From JACCXG01 sp963785755 (GTDB lineage Bacteria; Acidobacteriota; Vicinamibacteria; Vicinamibacterales; 2-12-FULL-66-21), in the NCBI GenBank assembly GCA_963785755.1, contig CAWAXG010000013.1, positions 62,001-126,000 of the forward strand: DNA of 64,000 bases, read 5' to 3'. The first letter of the stretch is position 1, and the number at the start of each line of letters is the position of its first letter. The notes under the pieces were generated by a model that ran no database searches, was not told where the DNA came from, and worked only from the letters and a program-made list of their open reading frames with translations. This document shows positions 44,636-53,186 of the stretch, piece after piece. The position numbers and the translations under genes are program-made.

Positions 44636-47338
44636 ATGGAACGGGGTGTTCGGCTCGAAGGTGTACCGCGTCACGCCTGGATTGTCGCGGGCGTGCTTCT
44701 GCTGTCGCTCTTCTACGCGATTCTGGAGGTCGGGCTCGTCCGGCCGCGGATGAGCGCCGGTGATCCGGCCGCGAGCCTGCCGGGCGTCCTGCTCACCCGC
44801 CCCCCTGTTCTTGACCCGCAGGACGCCAGCAACGGCGAGACGCTCCGGACGTGGCGGACCGAATACTGGCAGGGTCGATCGGCCGCGCGGGGTGAGGGAT
44901 GGACGCGGGCGCACCTGCCCAGGATTCTGCAGGTCGTCGTGTTCATCGGCGCGGCCATCGTGCTGTTCACGCTGCGCAGCAACGATCTCACCGCCGCGCT
45001 GTCGGTCCTGGCGCTGGCATTGAGCGGCGTTGCCGCCGGCGGGCCGCTCTACGGCGTCGAAGATCGCATTCCGCTTGGCCGTGTCCTGACGCTCTTCACC
45101 TGGCTTGCGGGTCCCTTCGCGTTTCCGGTCATCGCCCTGGCGATCCTGTATTTCCCGATCCCGTCGCCGCGGCTCGCGCGATTTCGAGCGCTGCACCTCG
45201 TCCCGTTCATCGCCGCCTCGCCGATGATCGCCGGCGGCGCGGCGACCGCGCTGTATCTCACGGGTGTCGATGCGGCCCGCGACGGCGCCATCTGGGACGC
45301 GGCTCACCCCGGCATGTTCTACGCCTCGTTTGCCGCAGCGCTCGGCATCAACGTATTGGCGGTCATCGAGGGCGTGCATCGCTATCGCTTCAATCACGAA
45401 GCGAACGAACGGCGCCGCATCCGCATGGCGCTCTATGCCGGCGTGCCGGGCGTGCTCGCGTATGCGGTGAAGGATGGGATCCCGATCGTCACGCGCCTTG
45501 CCGGTGGCGTGCCGCCGACCTGGCCTGGGCCGGTCGAGATCGTGCTGCAGCTGCTGATTCTCCTGCCGGCGTTCGGGCTCGTCTACGCCGTCGGGGTGGC
45601 GCGTGTGCTCGGCCCGCGGATCGTCCTCCGCCGCAGCCTCCAGTACACGCTCGCGAACCGCACGCTCACGGTGATCGCGGCGCTGCCGGCCGCGGCGCTG
45701 ATCGCCTCGCTCGCCGGCAATCCCGAGGCCAGAATCCGGGACTTGTTCACGCTCGTCTCCATGTCGCTCCTGGCGATCTCGATCGCGGCGTTCGTCTACC
45801 GGGATCGTGCCCGGCAATGGCTCGACGAGCGGTTCTTCCGGCAGGAGTACGACGCACGCAAGATTCTGGTGTCCCTGGCCAGCCGCGTCCGCTTCGAAAC
45901 CGACCCGTCCGATCTCGCGGCGATGGTCGTCACTCAGATAGACGAGGCGCTTCACCCGGAGATGATCGCGATCCTCGTCAGCGGCATCGAGGAGCAGCGG
46001 CTCGCGCCGGTGACGGTGCTGCACGGCAGCGCCGAGTCACTCGCGATCGACGGCGGTCTCGTCGCGATGCTGCGATGGTCGGACGAGCCGCTGGAAATCT
46101 TCATCCACGATCCGCGCTCGCCGGTTCGCCGCCTGCCGGCCGAGGAACAGGAGTGGCTCGAGTGCACGCGCGCGGTGCTGCTCGTCCCCCTCGTGGCTCA
46201 GGACAAAACGCTCGTGGGCGTCATCGTCCTGGGAGAGCGCAAGTCGGAAGAAGCGTATACGGCGGAGGATCGCCAGCTGCTCGCGAGCATCGCGGCGCAG
46301 ATGGGGCTCGGCTTCGACGTCGCGCGTCTCAGGCGGCAGGTCGACAGCGCCGGCGATTCGGGCGGCGCGACCACCTACATCACGCCGCGCATCAAGCCGA
46401 TGATGGAGTGCCCGCGCTGCGGCCGGTGCGAAGACCCCGAGGTTCGCCTGTGCCCCGCGGACGGCGCGTCGATGACATCGTCCTCGAACGTGCCGCGGGT
46501 GCTCGATGAGAAATACCGCCTCGAACAGCTGCTCGGCCGCGGCGGAATGGGGGCGGTCTACCGGGCGCGCGACATGCGCCTCGATCGCCTGGTCGCGGTC
46601 AAAGTCGTCCGGGCGGAGTTGCTTGGGGACATGGACGCGCGCCGGCGGTTCCGGCGCGAGGCGCAAATCGTCGCTCGCCTGCAGCACCCCGCCATTGTCG
46701 CGGTCTTCGATTACGGCACGCTGCCCGACGGCGGCGCCTACCTCGTGATGGAACTGATCAAGGGCGAGGATCTTCGCCGCGTGCTCGTCCGCGAGGGACG
46801 GCTGGAGCCCGCGCGCGCCGCACGAATCCTGTCGAGCGTCTGCGGCGCGATCGAGGCGGCCCATCGCCAGGGTGTTCTTCATCGCGACCTGAAGCCCGAG
46901 AACATCCTGCTGCCCGGCGACGACGTCGAAGCGAAGGTGCTGGATTTCGGCGTCGCGAAGATCATCGACCACGATCGCCGCGACGCCACGATGGCGGACG
47001 CCGGTACGGTGTTGACCGTCGAAGGGGCGGTCGTCGGCACGCCGGCCTACATGGCGCCGGAACAGTTGCGCGGGCAGACGCCCGATGCCCGCACCGACGT
47101 GTTCAGCCTCGGCGTGATTGCGTACGAGATGCTGACGGGAAATCTGCCGTTCGGACGCGGATCACTCGCCGACGTGATCCTCGCGCAGGCGCGCGGCGTG
47201 TCGCCGGACGGCATCGACGGGCTCCCGCCGCCGCTGGTGCGCGCGGTACGGATGGCGCTGGAGCCGGATCCCGATCGCCGTCCCGCGTCGCCTCAGGCGT
47301 TCGCCCACCTCATCGGGGCGGCGGGAGGGATGGAGTGA
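44636..47338 (+). CDS. Membrane sensor Ser/Thr protein kinase with GAF and zinc ribbon
   Basis: A 900-residue protein. The first 400 residues hold about eight to ten hydrophobic helices (IVAGVLLLSLFYAILEVGLV, VVVFIGAAIVLFTL, MFYASFAAALGINVLAVI). Then a GAF-like domain (415-575: ILVSLASRVRFETDPSDLAAMV, QLLASIAAQMGLGFD), a zinc ribbon (CPRCGRCEDPEVRLCPADG, about 590-610), and a kinase (628-895) with the glycine loop LLGRGGMGAVY, VAVKVV, HRDLKPEN (about 748), DFGVAK (about 769) and YMAPEQL. All catalytic residues are present. The zinc ribbon just before the kinase is unusual. No ribosome binding site is visible; a repeat ends 17 bases upstream. Confidence 0.9.
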   Translation: MERGVRLEGVPRHAWIVAGVLLLSLFYAILEVGLVRPRMSAGDPAASLPGVLLTRPPVLDPQDASNGETLRTWRTEYWQGRSAARGEGWTRAHLPRILQVVVFIGAAIVLFTLRSNDLTAALSVLALALSGVAAGGPLYGVEDRIPLGRVLTLFTWLAGPFAFPVIALAILYFPIPSPRLARFRALHLVPFIAASPMIAGGAATALYLTGVDAARDGAIWDAAHPGMFYASFAAALGINVLAVIEGVHRYRFNHEANERRRIRMALYAGVPGVLAYAVKDGIPIVTRLAGGVPPTWPGPVEIVLQLLILLPAFGLVYAVGVARVLGPRIVLRRSLQYTLANRTLTVIAALPAAALIASLAGNPEARIRDLFTLVSMSLLAISIAAFVYRDRARQWLDERFFRQEYDARKILVSLASRVRFETDPSDLAAMVVTQIDEALHPEMIAILVSGIEEQRLAPVTVLHGSAESLAIDGGLVAMLRWSDEPLEIFIHDPRSPVRRLPAEEQEWLECTRAVLLVPLVAQDKTLVGVIVLGERKSEEAYTAEDRQLLASIAAQMGLGFDVARLRRQVDSAGDSGGATTYITPRIKPMMECPRCGRCEDPEVRLCPADGASMTSSSNVPRVLDEKYRLEQLLGRGGMGAVYRARDMRLDRLVAVKVVRAELLGDMDARRRFRREAQIVARLQHPAIVAVFDYGTLPDGGAYLVMELIKGEDLRRVLVREGRLEPARAARILSSVCGAIEAAHRQGVLHRDLKPENILLPGDDVEAKVLDFGVAKIIDHDRRDATMADAGTVLTVEGAVVGTPAYMAPEQLRGQTPDARTDVFSLGVIAYEMLTGNLPFGRGSLADVILAQARGVSPDGIDGLPPPLVRAVRMALEPDPDRRPASPQAFAHLIGAAGGME

Positions 47339-47352
47339 GGAAACGAGCGCCG

Positions 47353-47607
47353 CTAACCCGCTGACAGCCGCTTCTCGATCTCTGCGATAGCTGCCTGTAT
47401 CTGCTGCTTGCGCACCGGATGTGGCGTCACCGCGGCCTGGCGTTCGAGCTCGGCCTTGGCCAGCCGTAACGATTCCAGCTCTCTCACGCGATCGGGGTCC
47501 GCCTTCGGCTGTGCTATGCCACGCCGCTTCCGCTCCGATTCACGTTCATCGATTCGTTCCTGAATTCGCGCATCCGCGTCGACAAGGCCTTCTCCAGAAT
47601 CACCCAT
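47353..47607 (-). CDS. Small coiled-coil protein
   Basis: An 84-residue hydrophilic protein, mostly Glu/Arg/Ala helices (RIQERIDERESERKRR, RVRELESLRLAKAELERQ, IQAAIAEIEKRLSAG). ATG 47607 lies 22 bases from the divergent helicase start. No family recognised; it is real-looking because of its start position and codon use, but unproven. Confidence 0.5.
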   Translation of the reverse strand: MGDSGEGLVDADARIQERIDERESERKRRGIAQPKADPDRVRELESLRLAKAELERQAAVTPHPVRKQQIQAAIAEIEKRLSAG

Positions 47608-47629
47608 CTACCAAGCCTACAATAATCAT

Positions 47630-50600
47630 GTGCCTCGCGCAGACGTTTTGACGCGATTTCATCCGGCGGTGGCCGGCTGGTTTCGGGCCTCGTTCGACGC
47701 CCCTACCCCGCCGCAGGAACAGGGGTGGCCGGCGATCGCCAGGGGTGACTCGACGCTGATCCTCGCCCCGACCGGCAGCGGAAAGACGCTGACGGCGTTC
47801 TTGTGGTGCATCAACCGGCTGATGTTCGAGCCGCCGCCGGCTGAACCACGCTGCCGGGTGCTGTACGTGTCCCCGCTGAAAGCGCTTGCGGTCGATATCG
47901 AACGCAACCTGCGGACGCCGCTGGCCGGCATCGCGAACCGCGCGGCCAGCCGCGGCGACGCATTTCGAATGCCGACGGTATCGGTTCGCACGGGCGACAC
48001 GCCGTCTGCGGAGCGGGCCCGGTTCCAGCGGGAACCGTCCGACATCCTGATCACGACCCCCGAGTCGCTGTATCTCCTGCTCACGGCCAACGTCCGCGAG
48101 GCGCTCCGATCCATCGACACCGTCATCATCGACGAGATCCATGCGCTCGTCCCGACCAAGCGCGGCGCGCACTTGATGCTGTCGCTCGAACGGCTCGAGG
48201 AGCTGGGGGCACCGCGGGTGAATCTTCCGCCTGAAGGCGGAAGCCACCGAGCAGCGTCAGGGTCGGATTCAGAGTCGGACTCCGGGGCTTCCGGCTTCAG
48301 GCGGAAGAAGGGTCTTCAGCGCATCGGGCTCTCCGCCACCCAGCGGCCGCTCGACGAGGTTGCCCGGTTTCTCGGAGGCGTGGCGCAGCCGAACGGCGTC
48401 AGATCGGGCAAGCCTCGAGGCGCGCCGGCATCAAAGCCCGGACGACGTCCGGCCGCCACGGAGACAGTCAGCGCTGCCGACGAAGTCATTCACGACGAAT
48501 TCGCCGCGGTCACCGATCACCCGCCGGAGTACCGGCCGGTCACGATCGTCGGCACGTCCGCGAAAAAGCGGCTCGACCTCCGCATCGAGGTGCCGGTCGA
48601 GGACATGGCCAGGCTCGGTCAGCTCGAGGAGATCCCGGGCGGTCCCGCGTCATCCGCCGGGCCACGATCGTCGATCTGGACCGCGATCCATCCGCGGCTG
48701 CTCGACCTGGTGCAGTCGCACCGCTCGACGCTGATTTTCGTCAACAGCCGGCGGATCGCCGAACGCCTGGCCTCCGCGCTCAACGAGCTCGCGGGAGAAG
48801 TGCTCGTCCGATCGCATCACGGCTCGCTGGCGAGGCCGCAGCGGATCGAAGTCGAGGATCGGTTGAAGGCCGGGCAGCTGCGCGGCCTGGTGGCAACGTC
48901 GTCGCTGGAGCTCGGCATCGACATGGGGGCGATCGATCTCGTCGTCCAGATCGAAGCGCCGCCGTCGGTGGCGAGCGGCCTCCAGCGCATCGGCCGTTCG
49001 GGCCACACCATCGACGCCTCGAGCCGCGGGATCATCGTCCCGAAGTACCGCGGCGATCTGATTGCGTGCGCGGCGGTCACGCGCGCGATGCGCGAATCGA
49101 AGATCGAGGCGAGCCGTTATCCGCGCAATCCCCTCGACGTCCTGTCGCAGCAGATCGTTGCGATGGTCGCGATGGACGATTGGCACGTCGACGCGCTCTA
49201 CGCAGCGATCCGGCGCGCCGCGCCGTTCGCGGAGCTGCGGCGCGGCATCTTCGACGGCGTCCTCGACATGCTGTCGGGGCGGTATCCATCCGACGAGTTC
49301 GCCGATCTTCGTCCGCGCCTGACGTGGGACAGGCTGAACGCTCGCCTGAGCGCGCGCGAAGGCGCCAGACGTGTCGCCGTCATCAATGGCGGCACCATTC
49401 CCGACCGCGGGCTCTACGGCGTGTTCCTGAGCGGCGAGCGCGGCCCTGCCGCCCGCGTCGGCGAGCTCGACGAGGAGATGGTCTTCGAGAGCCGCGTCGG
49501 CGAGACCTTCCTCCTCGGCGCGTCGACGTGGCGGATCGAGGAGCTGACGCACGACCGCGTGATCGTGTCGCCGGCGCCGGGTGAACCCGGCAAGATGCCG
49601 TTCTGGAAGGCTGACACGCCGGGCCGCCCGCTCGAGCTCGGCACCTACATCGGCGAAATGATCCGATCGCTGCGCCAGATGTCTCCCGCGGGCGCGATTC
49701 AGCGGCTGGTGCAGCACCACGATCTCGACGAGCGCGCGGCCGAGAACCTCGTGCGATATCTCGCCGATCAGGCGGCGGCCACCGGCAGTGTTCCGGACGA
49801 CCAGACGATCCTGATCGAACGCTGCCGCGACGAGCTCGGCGACTGGCGCATCTGCGTGCTCACGCCGTTCGGCGGGCGCATCCACGCGCCCTGGTCCATG
49901 GCGGTCGTCGAACGGGCGCGCGCGGAGACAGGCCTCGACGTCGAGAGCATGTGGACCGACGACGGATTCGTGGTGCGGTTCCCGGAGACCGAGCAGCCGC
50001 CGGACACGAGGTTGATGCTGCCGAGCCCGGAAGAAGTGGAAGATCTCGTCCTGCGTCAGCTCGGGGCGTCGGCGCTGTTCGCCGCCAAGTTCCGCGAGGC
50101 CGCCGGCCGCGCCCTCCTGCTGCCGAAGCGGCGTCCCGGAGGCCGCACGCCGCTGTGGCAGCAGCGCAGGCGCGCCGCCGATCTCCTGACCGTCGCTTCC
50201 CGCTTCGGGTCGTTCCCGATGCTGCTCGAGGCGTATCGCGAATGCCTGCGCGACGTGTTCGACATCCCCGCGCTCGTGACGACGCTGCGCCGGATCGAAA
50301 GCCATGAGATTCGAGCGGTCACCGCCGACTCCTCGATCCCGTCGCCATTCGCGTCCGCGCTGCTCTTCGGCTACGTCGCGAACTACATCTACGACGGCGA
50401 CGCGCCGCTGGCCGAACGCCGCGCGCAGGCGCTCGCGATCGACCAGAATCAGCTGCGCGAGCTGCTGGGCGAGGCCGAGCTGCGCGAGCTGCTGGATGAA
50501 GAGGCGCTGGCCCACATTGAAGTGCAGCTCCAGAACCTCGACGAGAGCCATCGCGCACGCAGCGCCGATGCGGTCCACGATCTGCTGCTGCGGCTGGGCG

Positions 50601-52483
50601 ATCTCTCCCGCGACGAGCTTGCGCAACGGAGCCGCGTGGACGCGGACGCCGCGATCGCGGAACTGACGCGCGCGCGCCGGGCGATCCCGATCCCACTCGC
50701 GGGCCAGCAACGGTACGTGCCGGTCGAATACGCCGGACGCTACCGCGACGCCCTCGGCGCGCCTCTCCCGGTCGGACTCCCCGAATCGCTTCTCGAGGCG
50801 GTGCCGCATGCGGGACAGGATCTCGCCCGGCGCTACTCCCGTACGCACGGTCCGTTCACGACCGCAGGCTTCGCGGCCCGCTACGGCCTCGGCCGCGCGA
50901 CCGCGGAGATGCTGTTGAAGGAGCTGGCAGCCGGCGGCCGGCTGCTCGAAGGCGAGTTTCGTCCCGGCGGCAGCGGCCGTGAATGGTGCGACCCGGACGT
51001 CCTCCAGTCGGTGCGCCGCCGTTCCCTCGCGAAGCTCCGCAAGGAAGTCGAGCCGGTCGATCCTCCGGTGCTCGGCCGCCTGATGACGACCTGGCAGGGG
51101 GTCGTCAGGCGCCGGACCGGGCTCGATGCCCTGCTCGACGCGATCGACAACCTGCAGGGCGCGCCGCTGCCGGCCTCGATCTTCGAGACCGAGATTCTCG
51201 CGTCACGCATCGAGGGGTACAACCCCGCGGATCTCGACGCGTTGACGGCGGGCGGCGAGATCGTGTGGTGCGGGGTCGAGCCGCTCGGCGAGCGCGATGG
51301 ACGTCTGGCGCTCTACCTGACCGATCACGTCGTGCGCCTGCGGCGTCCCGTCGCGGAAGCCGAATTATCGGAGCGCGAGCAGGCGATCGTTCAGCATCTC
51401 GCCTCGCAAGGCGCGTCGTTCTTCGCCGATCTCCATCAGGCGGCCGGCGGCGGCTATCCCGCCGAAACGGTTGACGCGCTGTGGGACCTGGTCTGGAAGG
51501 GCTTGTTGACCAACGACACCCTCCATGCGCTTCGCGCGTTCACACGGCCGCCTGAAAGGCAGCGCCGCAGGGGCGCGGCCGCAACCGCCGCCGCAGCGAC
51601 ATCCACATCCCCGGCCGGCTCCAGAGCGTTTCGCAGCCGGCGTGTGGCGCCGCCCTCGGCCGAGGGACGCTGGTCACTGCTCACCAGCCGGACCACCGCC
51701 GCGGTGTCGCCGACGGAGTGGTCGACGGCAACCGCGCAGCAGCTTCTCTCGCGCTACGGCCTCGTCACCCGCGAGATCGCCGCGGCCGAAGGGATCAGCG
51801 GCGGATTCAGCGCGGTATACGACGTGCTCAAGGCGCTCGAGGACGCGGGGCGCATCCGCCGCGGATACTTCGTCGGCGGCGTCGGCGCCACCCAGTTCGC
51901 GCTGCCCGCCGCACTCGATCTGCTTCGATCGCTGAGGGAAGCGCCGGACGAACCGGAGGTCGTCCTGTTGTCGGCGACCGATCCCGCGAATCCGTACGGC
52001 ACGACGTTGCCATGGCCGGCCGATCCGGCCGACGCCGGCCGGCGCACCATTCGAGCGGTCGGTTCGCTCGTCCTGCTGGTCAACGGCGCGCTCGGCGCCT
52101 ACATCGGGCGCGGCGCGCGTCAGATCCAGGTCTTCCTTCCGGAGGACGAGCCCGTTCGATCGATCACGGCGCGCGCCATTGCCGCCCGGCTCGCCGCGCT
52201 GGCGCGTGACGCCGGCCTGCTCATCGCCGACGTCAATGGCCTGCCGACGCCGGAACATCCGATCGCGACGTTTCTCACCGAGGCCGGATTCTACCCCTCG
52301 GCCATGGGCTTCATGATCCGGCGTGCTGCGGTGCCCTCGCCTTCGGTGTCCGAGGCGCTGGAACGGCTGCGCGCCGCGAGCAGAGGCACCGAGCGTCTTT
52401 CGGACGCCCTCGATGCCGAGCCGGCCCCGCGCCGCACGTCGAATCCGTTCGCCCAAATGCGGCCGCGGGGACGGCGTGCGTGA
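47630..52483 (+). CDS. lhr: Lhr-type large ATP-dependent helicase with in-frame palindromic insertion
   Basis: 1617 residues, the full Lhr-core plus C-terminal length. Superfamily 2 motifs: Walker A APTGSGKT (about 45-52), PLKALAVD, ITTPESLYLLL, DEIH (about 167), GLSATQRPL (about 232-240), TLIFVNSRRIAERL, and QRIGRSGH (motif VI, about 447). The C-terminal DUF4931-like region is present (RYGLVTREIAAAEGISGGF, VLLSATDPANPYGTTLPW). Role: 3'-5' DNA translocase in repair. Between LEELGAP and LQRIGLSAT lies a roughly 33-residue insert (LPPEGGSH...GFRRKK) made by a palindromic repeat. Start GTG 47630; the gene is alone on its strand. Confidence 0.93.
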   Translation: MPRADVLTRFHPAVAGWFRASFDAPTPPQEQGWPAIARGDSTLILAPTGSGKTLTAFLWCINRLMFEPPPAEPRCRVLYVSPLKALAVDIERNLRTPLAGIANRAASRGDAFRMPTVSVRTGDTPSAERARFQREPSDILITTPESLYLLLTANVREALRSIDTVIIDEIHALVPTKRGAHLMLSLERLEELGAPRVNLPPEGGSHRAASGSDSESDSGASGFRRKKGLQRIGLSATQRPLDEVARFLGGVAQPNGVRSGKPRGAPASKPGRRPAATETVSAADEVIHDEFAAVTDHPPEYRPVTIVGTSAKKRLDLRIEVPVEDMARLGQLEEIPGGPASSAGPRSSIWTAIHPRLLDLVQSHRSTLIFVNSRRIAERLASALNELAGEVLVRSHHGSLARPQRIEVEDRLKAGQLRGLVATSSLELGIDMGAIDLVVQIEAPPSVASGLQRIGRSGHTIDASSRGIIVPKYRGDLIACAAVTRAMRESKIEASRYPRNPLDVLSQQIVAMVAMDDWHVDALYAAIRRAAPFAELRRGIFDGVLDMLSGRYPSDEFADLRPRLTWDRLNARLSAREGARRVAVINGGTIPDRGLYGVFLSGERGPAARVGELDEEMVFESRVGETFLLGASTWRIEELTHDRVIVSPAPGEPGKMPFWKADTPGRPLELGTYIGEMIRSLRQMSPAGAIQRLVQHHDLDERAAENLVRYLADQAAATGSVPDDQTILIERCRDELGDWRICVLTPFGGRIHAPWSMAVVERARAETGLDVESMWTDDGFVVRFPETEQPPDTRLMLPSPEEVEDLVLRQLGASALFAAKFREAAGRALLLPKRRPGGRTPLWQQRRRAADLLTVASRFGSFPMLLEAYRECLRDVFDIPALVTTLRRIESHEIRAVTADSSIPSPFASALLFGYVANYIYDGDAPLAERRAQALAIDQNQLRELLGEAELRELLDEEALAHIEVQLQNLDESHRARSADAVHDLLLRLGDLSRDELAQRSRVDADAAIAELTRARRAIPIPLAGQQRYVPVEYAGRYRDALGAPLPVGLPESLLEAVPHAGQDLARRYSRTHGPFTTAGFAARYGLGRATAEMLLKELAAGGRLLEGEFRPGGSGREWCDPDVLQSVRRRSLAKLRKEVEPVDPPVLGRLMTTWQGVVRRRTGLDALLDAIDNLQGAPLPASIFETEILASRIEGYNPADLDALTAGGEIVWCGVEPLGERDGRLALYLTDHVVRLRRPVAEAELSEREQAIVQHLASQGASFFADLHQAAGGGYPAETVDALWDLVWKGLLTNDTLHALRAFTRPPERQRRRGAAATAAAATSTSPAGSRAFRSRRVAPPSAEGRWSLLTSRTTAAVSPTEWSTATAQQLLSRYGLVTREIAAAEGISGGFSAVYDVLKALEDAGRIRRGYFVGGVGATQFALPAALDLLRSLREAPDEPEVVLLSATDPANPYGTTLPWPADPADAGRRTIRAVGSLVLLVNGALGAYIGRGARQIQVFLPEDEPVRSITARAIAARLAALARDAGLLIADVNGLPTPEHPIATFLTEAGFYPSAMGFMIRRAAVPSPSVSEALERLRAASRGTERLSDALDAEPAPRRTSNPFAQMRPRGRRA
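48224..48307. repeat. Palindromic element inserted in the lhr coding sequence
   Basis: Left arm CTTCCGCC-TGAA-GGCGGAAGCC (48224-48245) and right arm at 48286-48307 are inverted repeats with one mismatch over 22 bases, and each arm is itself a hairpin. The spacer (48246-48285) is also translated. The insertion keeps the helicase frame. A right-arm copy with one change occurs at 9990-10011. Confidence 0.85.
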
Positions 52484-52489
52484 GGGGTA

Positions 52490-52766
52490 GGGACTGGGGG
52501 CTTTTCCTGGGGATCGGTGATCGGTGATCGGGGATCGGGGGTGGTGGGCGGGTGCTTCGATTGGCCGCCGTCAGATTCTTTGTTCAAGACCAAAGTTGCA
52601 TACAACACCGCAGGAAGGCGCTGGTCTTGGCACCCCACCTGGCACCCAGGCACCCAGCACGCAGCACATAGCACCCAGGCACTGCACGCAGCGCAGCACT
52701 CAGCACCCACCGCACCAGCCCGCTCAGCATCCTCAGCACCCAGCACATAGCACATAGCACATAGAG
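52490..52766. repeat. GGTGATCGG element joined to CAGCACATAGCAC minisatellite
   Basis: 52510-52574 repeats the core of the element at 44352-44619 (GATCGGTGATCGG, CGATTGGCCGCCGTCA). 52640-52766 is a run of GCACCCAGCAC/CAGCACATAGCAC units, like 24336-24412, and forms the 3' end of the VKOR frame. GGGACTGGGG (52490-52499) has its complement CCCCAGTCCC at 53173-53182, on the other side of the VKOR gene. Confidence 0.75.
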
Positions 52767-53156
52767 AGCCGTGGCCCGCAACGCGAGCGTCACCGCAAGC
52801 ACCGCGTTGGCCACATGACCCGCCCAGCAGATGCGGCATTGACGTCGATTGACGATCAGGCTGTAGCCGAGGAAGGCGCTCATCCCGACGGCGGGCAGGG
52901 TGAGCACGAATAGCAGGAGCGAGGGCCAATCGAGCAGCAGGCCCAAGGCGATCACGCCATACAAGCACAGCCCGAGCGCGGCATTCGGCACACCGAGCAG
53001 CTTCGCCCGCGGGCTGCGGAACAACACCGCGCAGCCGCCATATTCGAGCTGGCAGATCTGCGGTCCCGTCAACCAGCCAGGCAGGATCAGATAGTGTCCA
53101 TAGAGAGCCGCCGCCGAAGCTGCCGCGCCGACCAACAAGGCGAGCCAAAGAAACAT
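52584..53156 (-). CDS. Vitamin K epoxide reductase (VKOR) family protein with repeat-derived tail
   Basis: Membrane thiol oxidase that regenerates disulfide-forming proteins. Cysteines in the right places: ICQLEYGGCAVLF (loop pair) and RRQCRICWAGH (CxxC active site). Four helices are visible (LWLALLVGAAASAAALYG, GLCLYGVIALGLLLDW, LLLFVLTLPAVGMSAFLGY, HVANAVLAVTLALRA). After about residue 130 the protein runs into a Cys/Leu-rich tail (YVLCAMCWVLR...) encoded by the CAGCACATAGCAC minisatellite, which is probably not original sequence. ATG 53156 follows the PBP gene by 30 bases on the same strand. Confidence 0.78.
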   Translation of the reverse strand: MFLWLALLVGAAASAAALYGHYLILPGWLTGPQICQLEYGGCAVLFRSPRAKLLGVPNAALGLCLYGVIALGLLLDWPSLLLFVLTLPAVGMSAFLGYSLIVNRRQCRICWAGHVANAVLAVTLALRATALYVLCAMCWVLRMLSGLVRWVLSAALRAVPGCYVLRAGCLGARWGAKTSAFLRCCMQLWS

Positions 53157-53186
53157 CAAATCAGTCCCGAGTCCCCAGTCCCGAGT

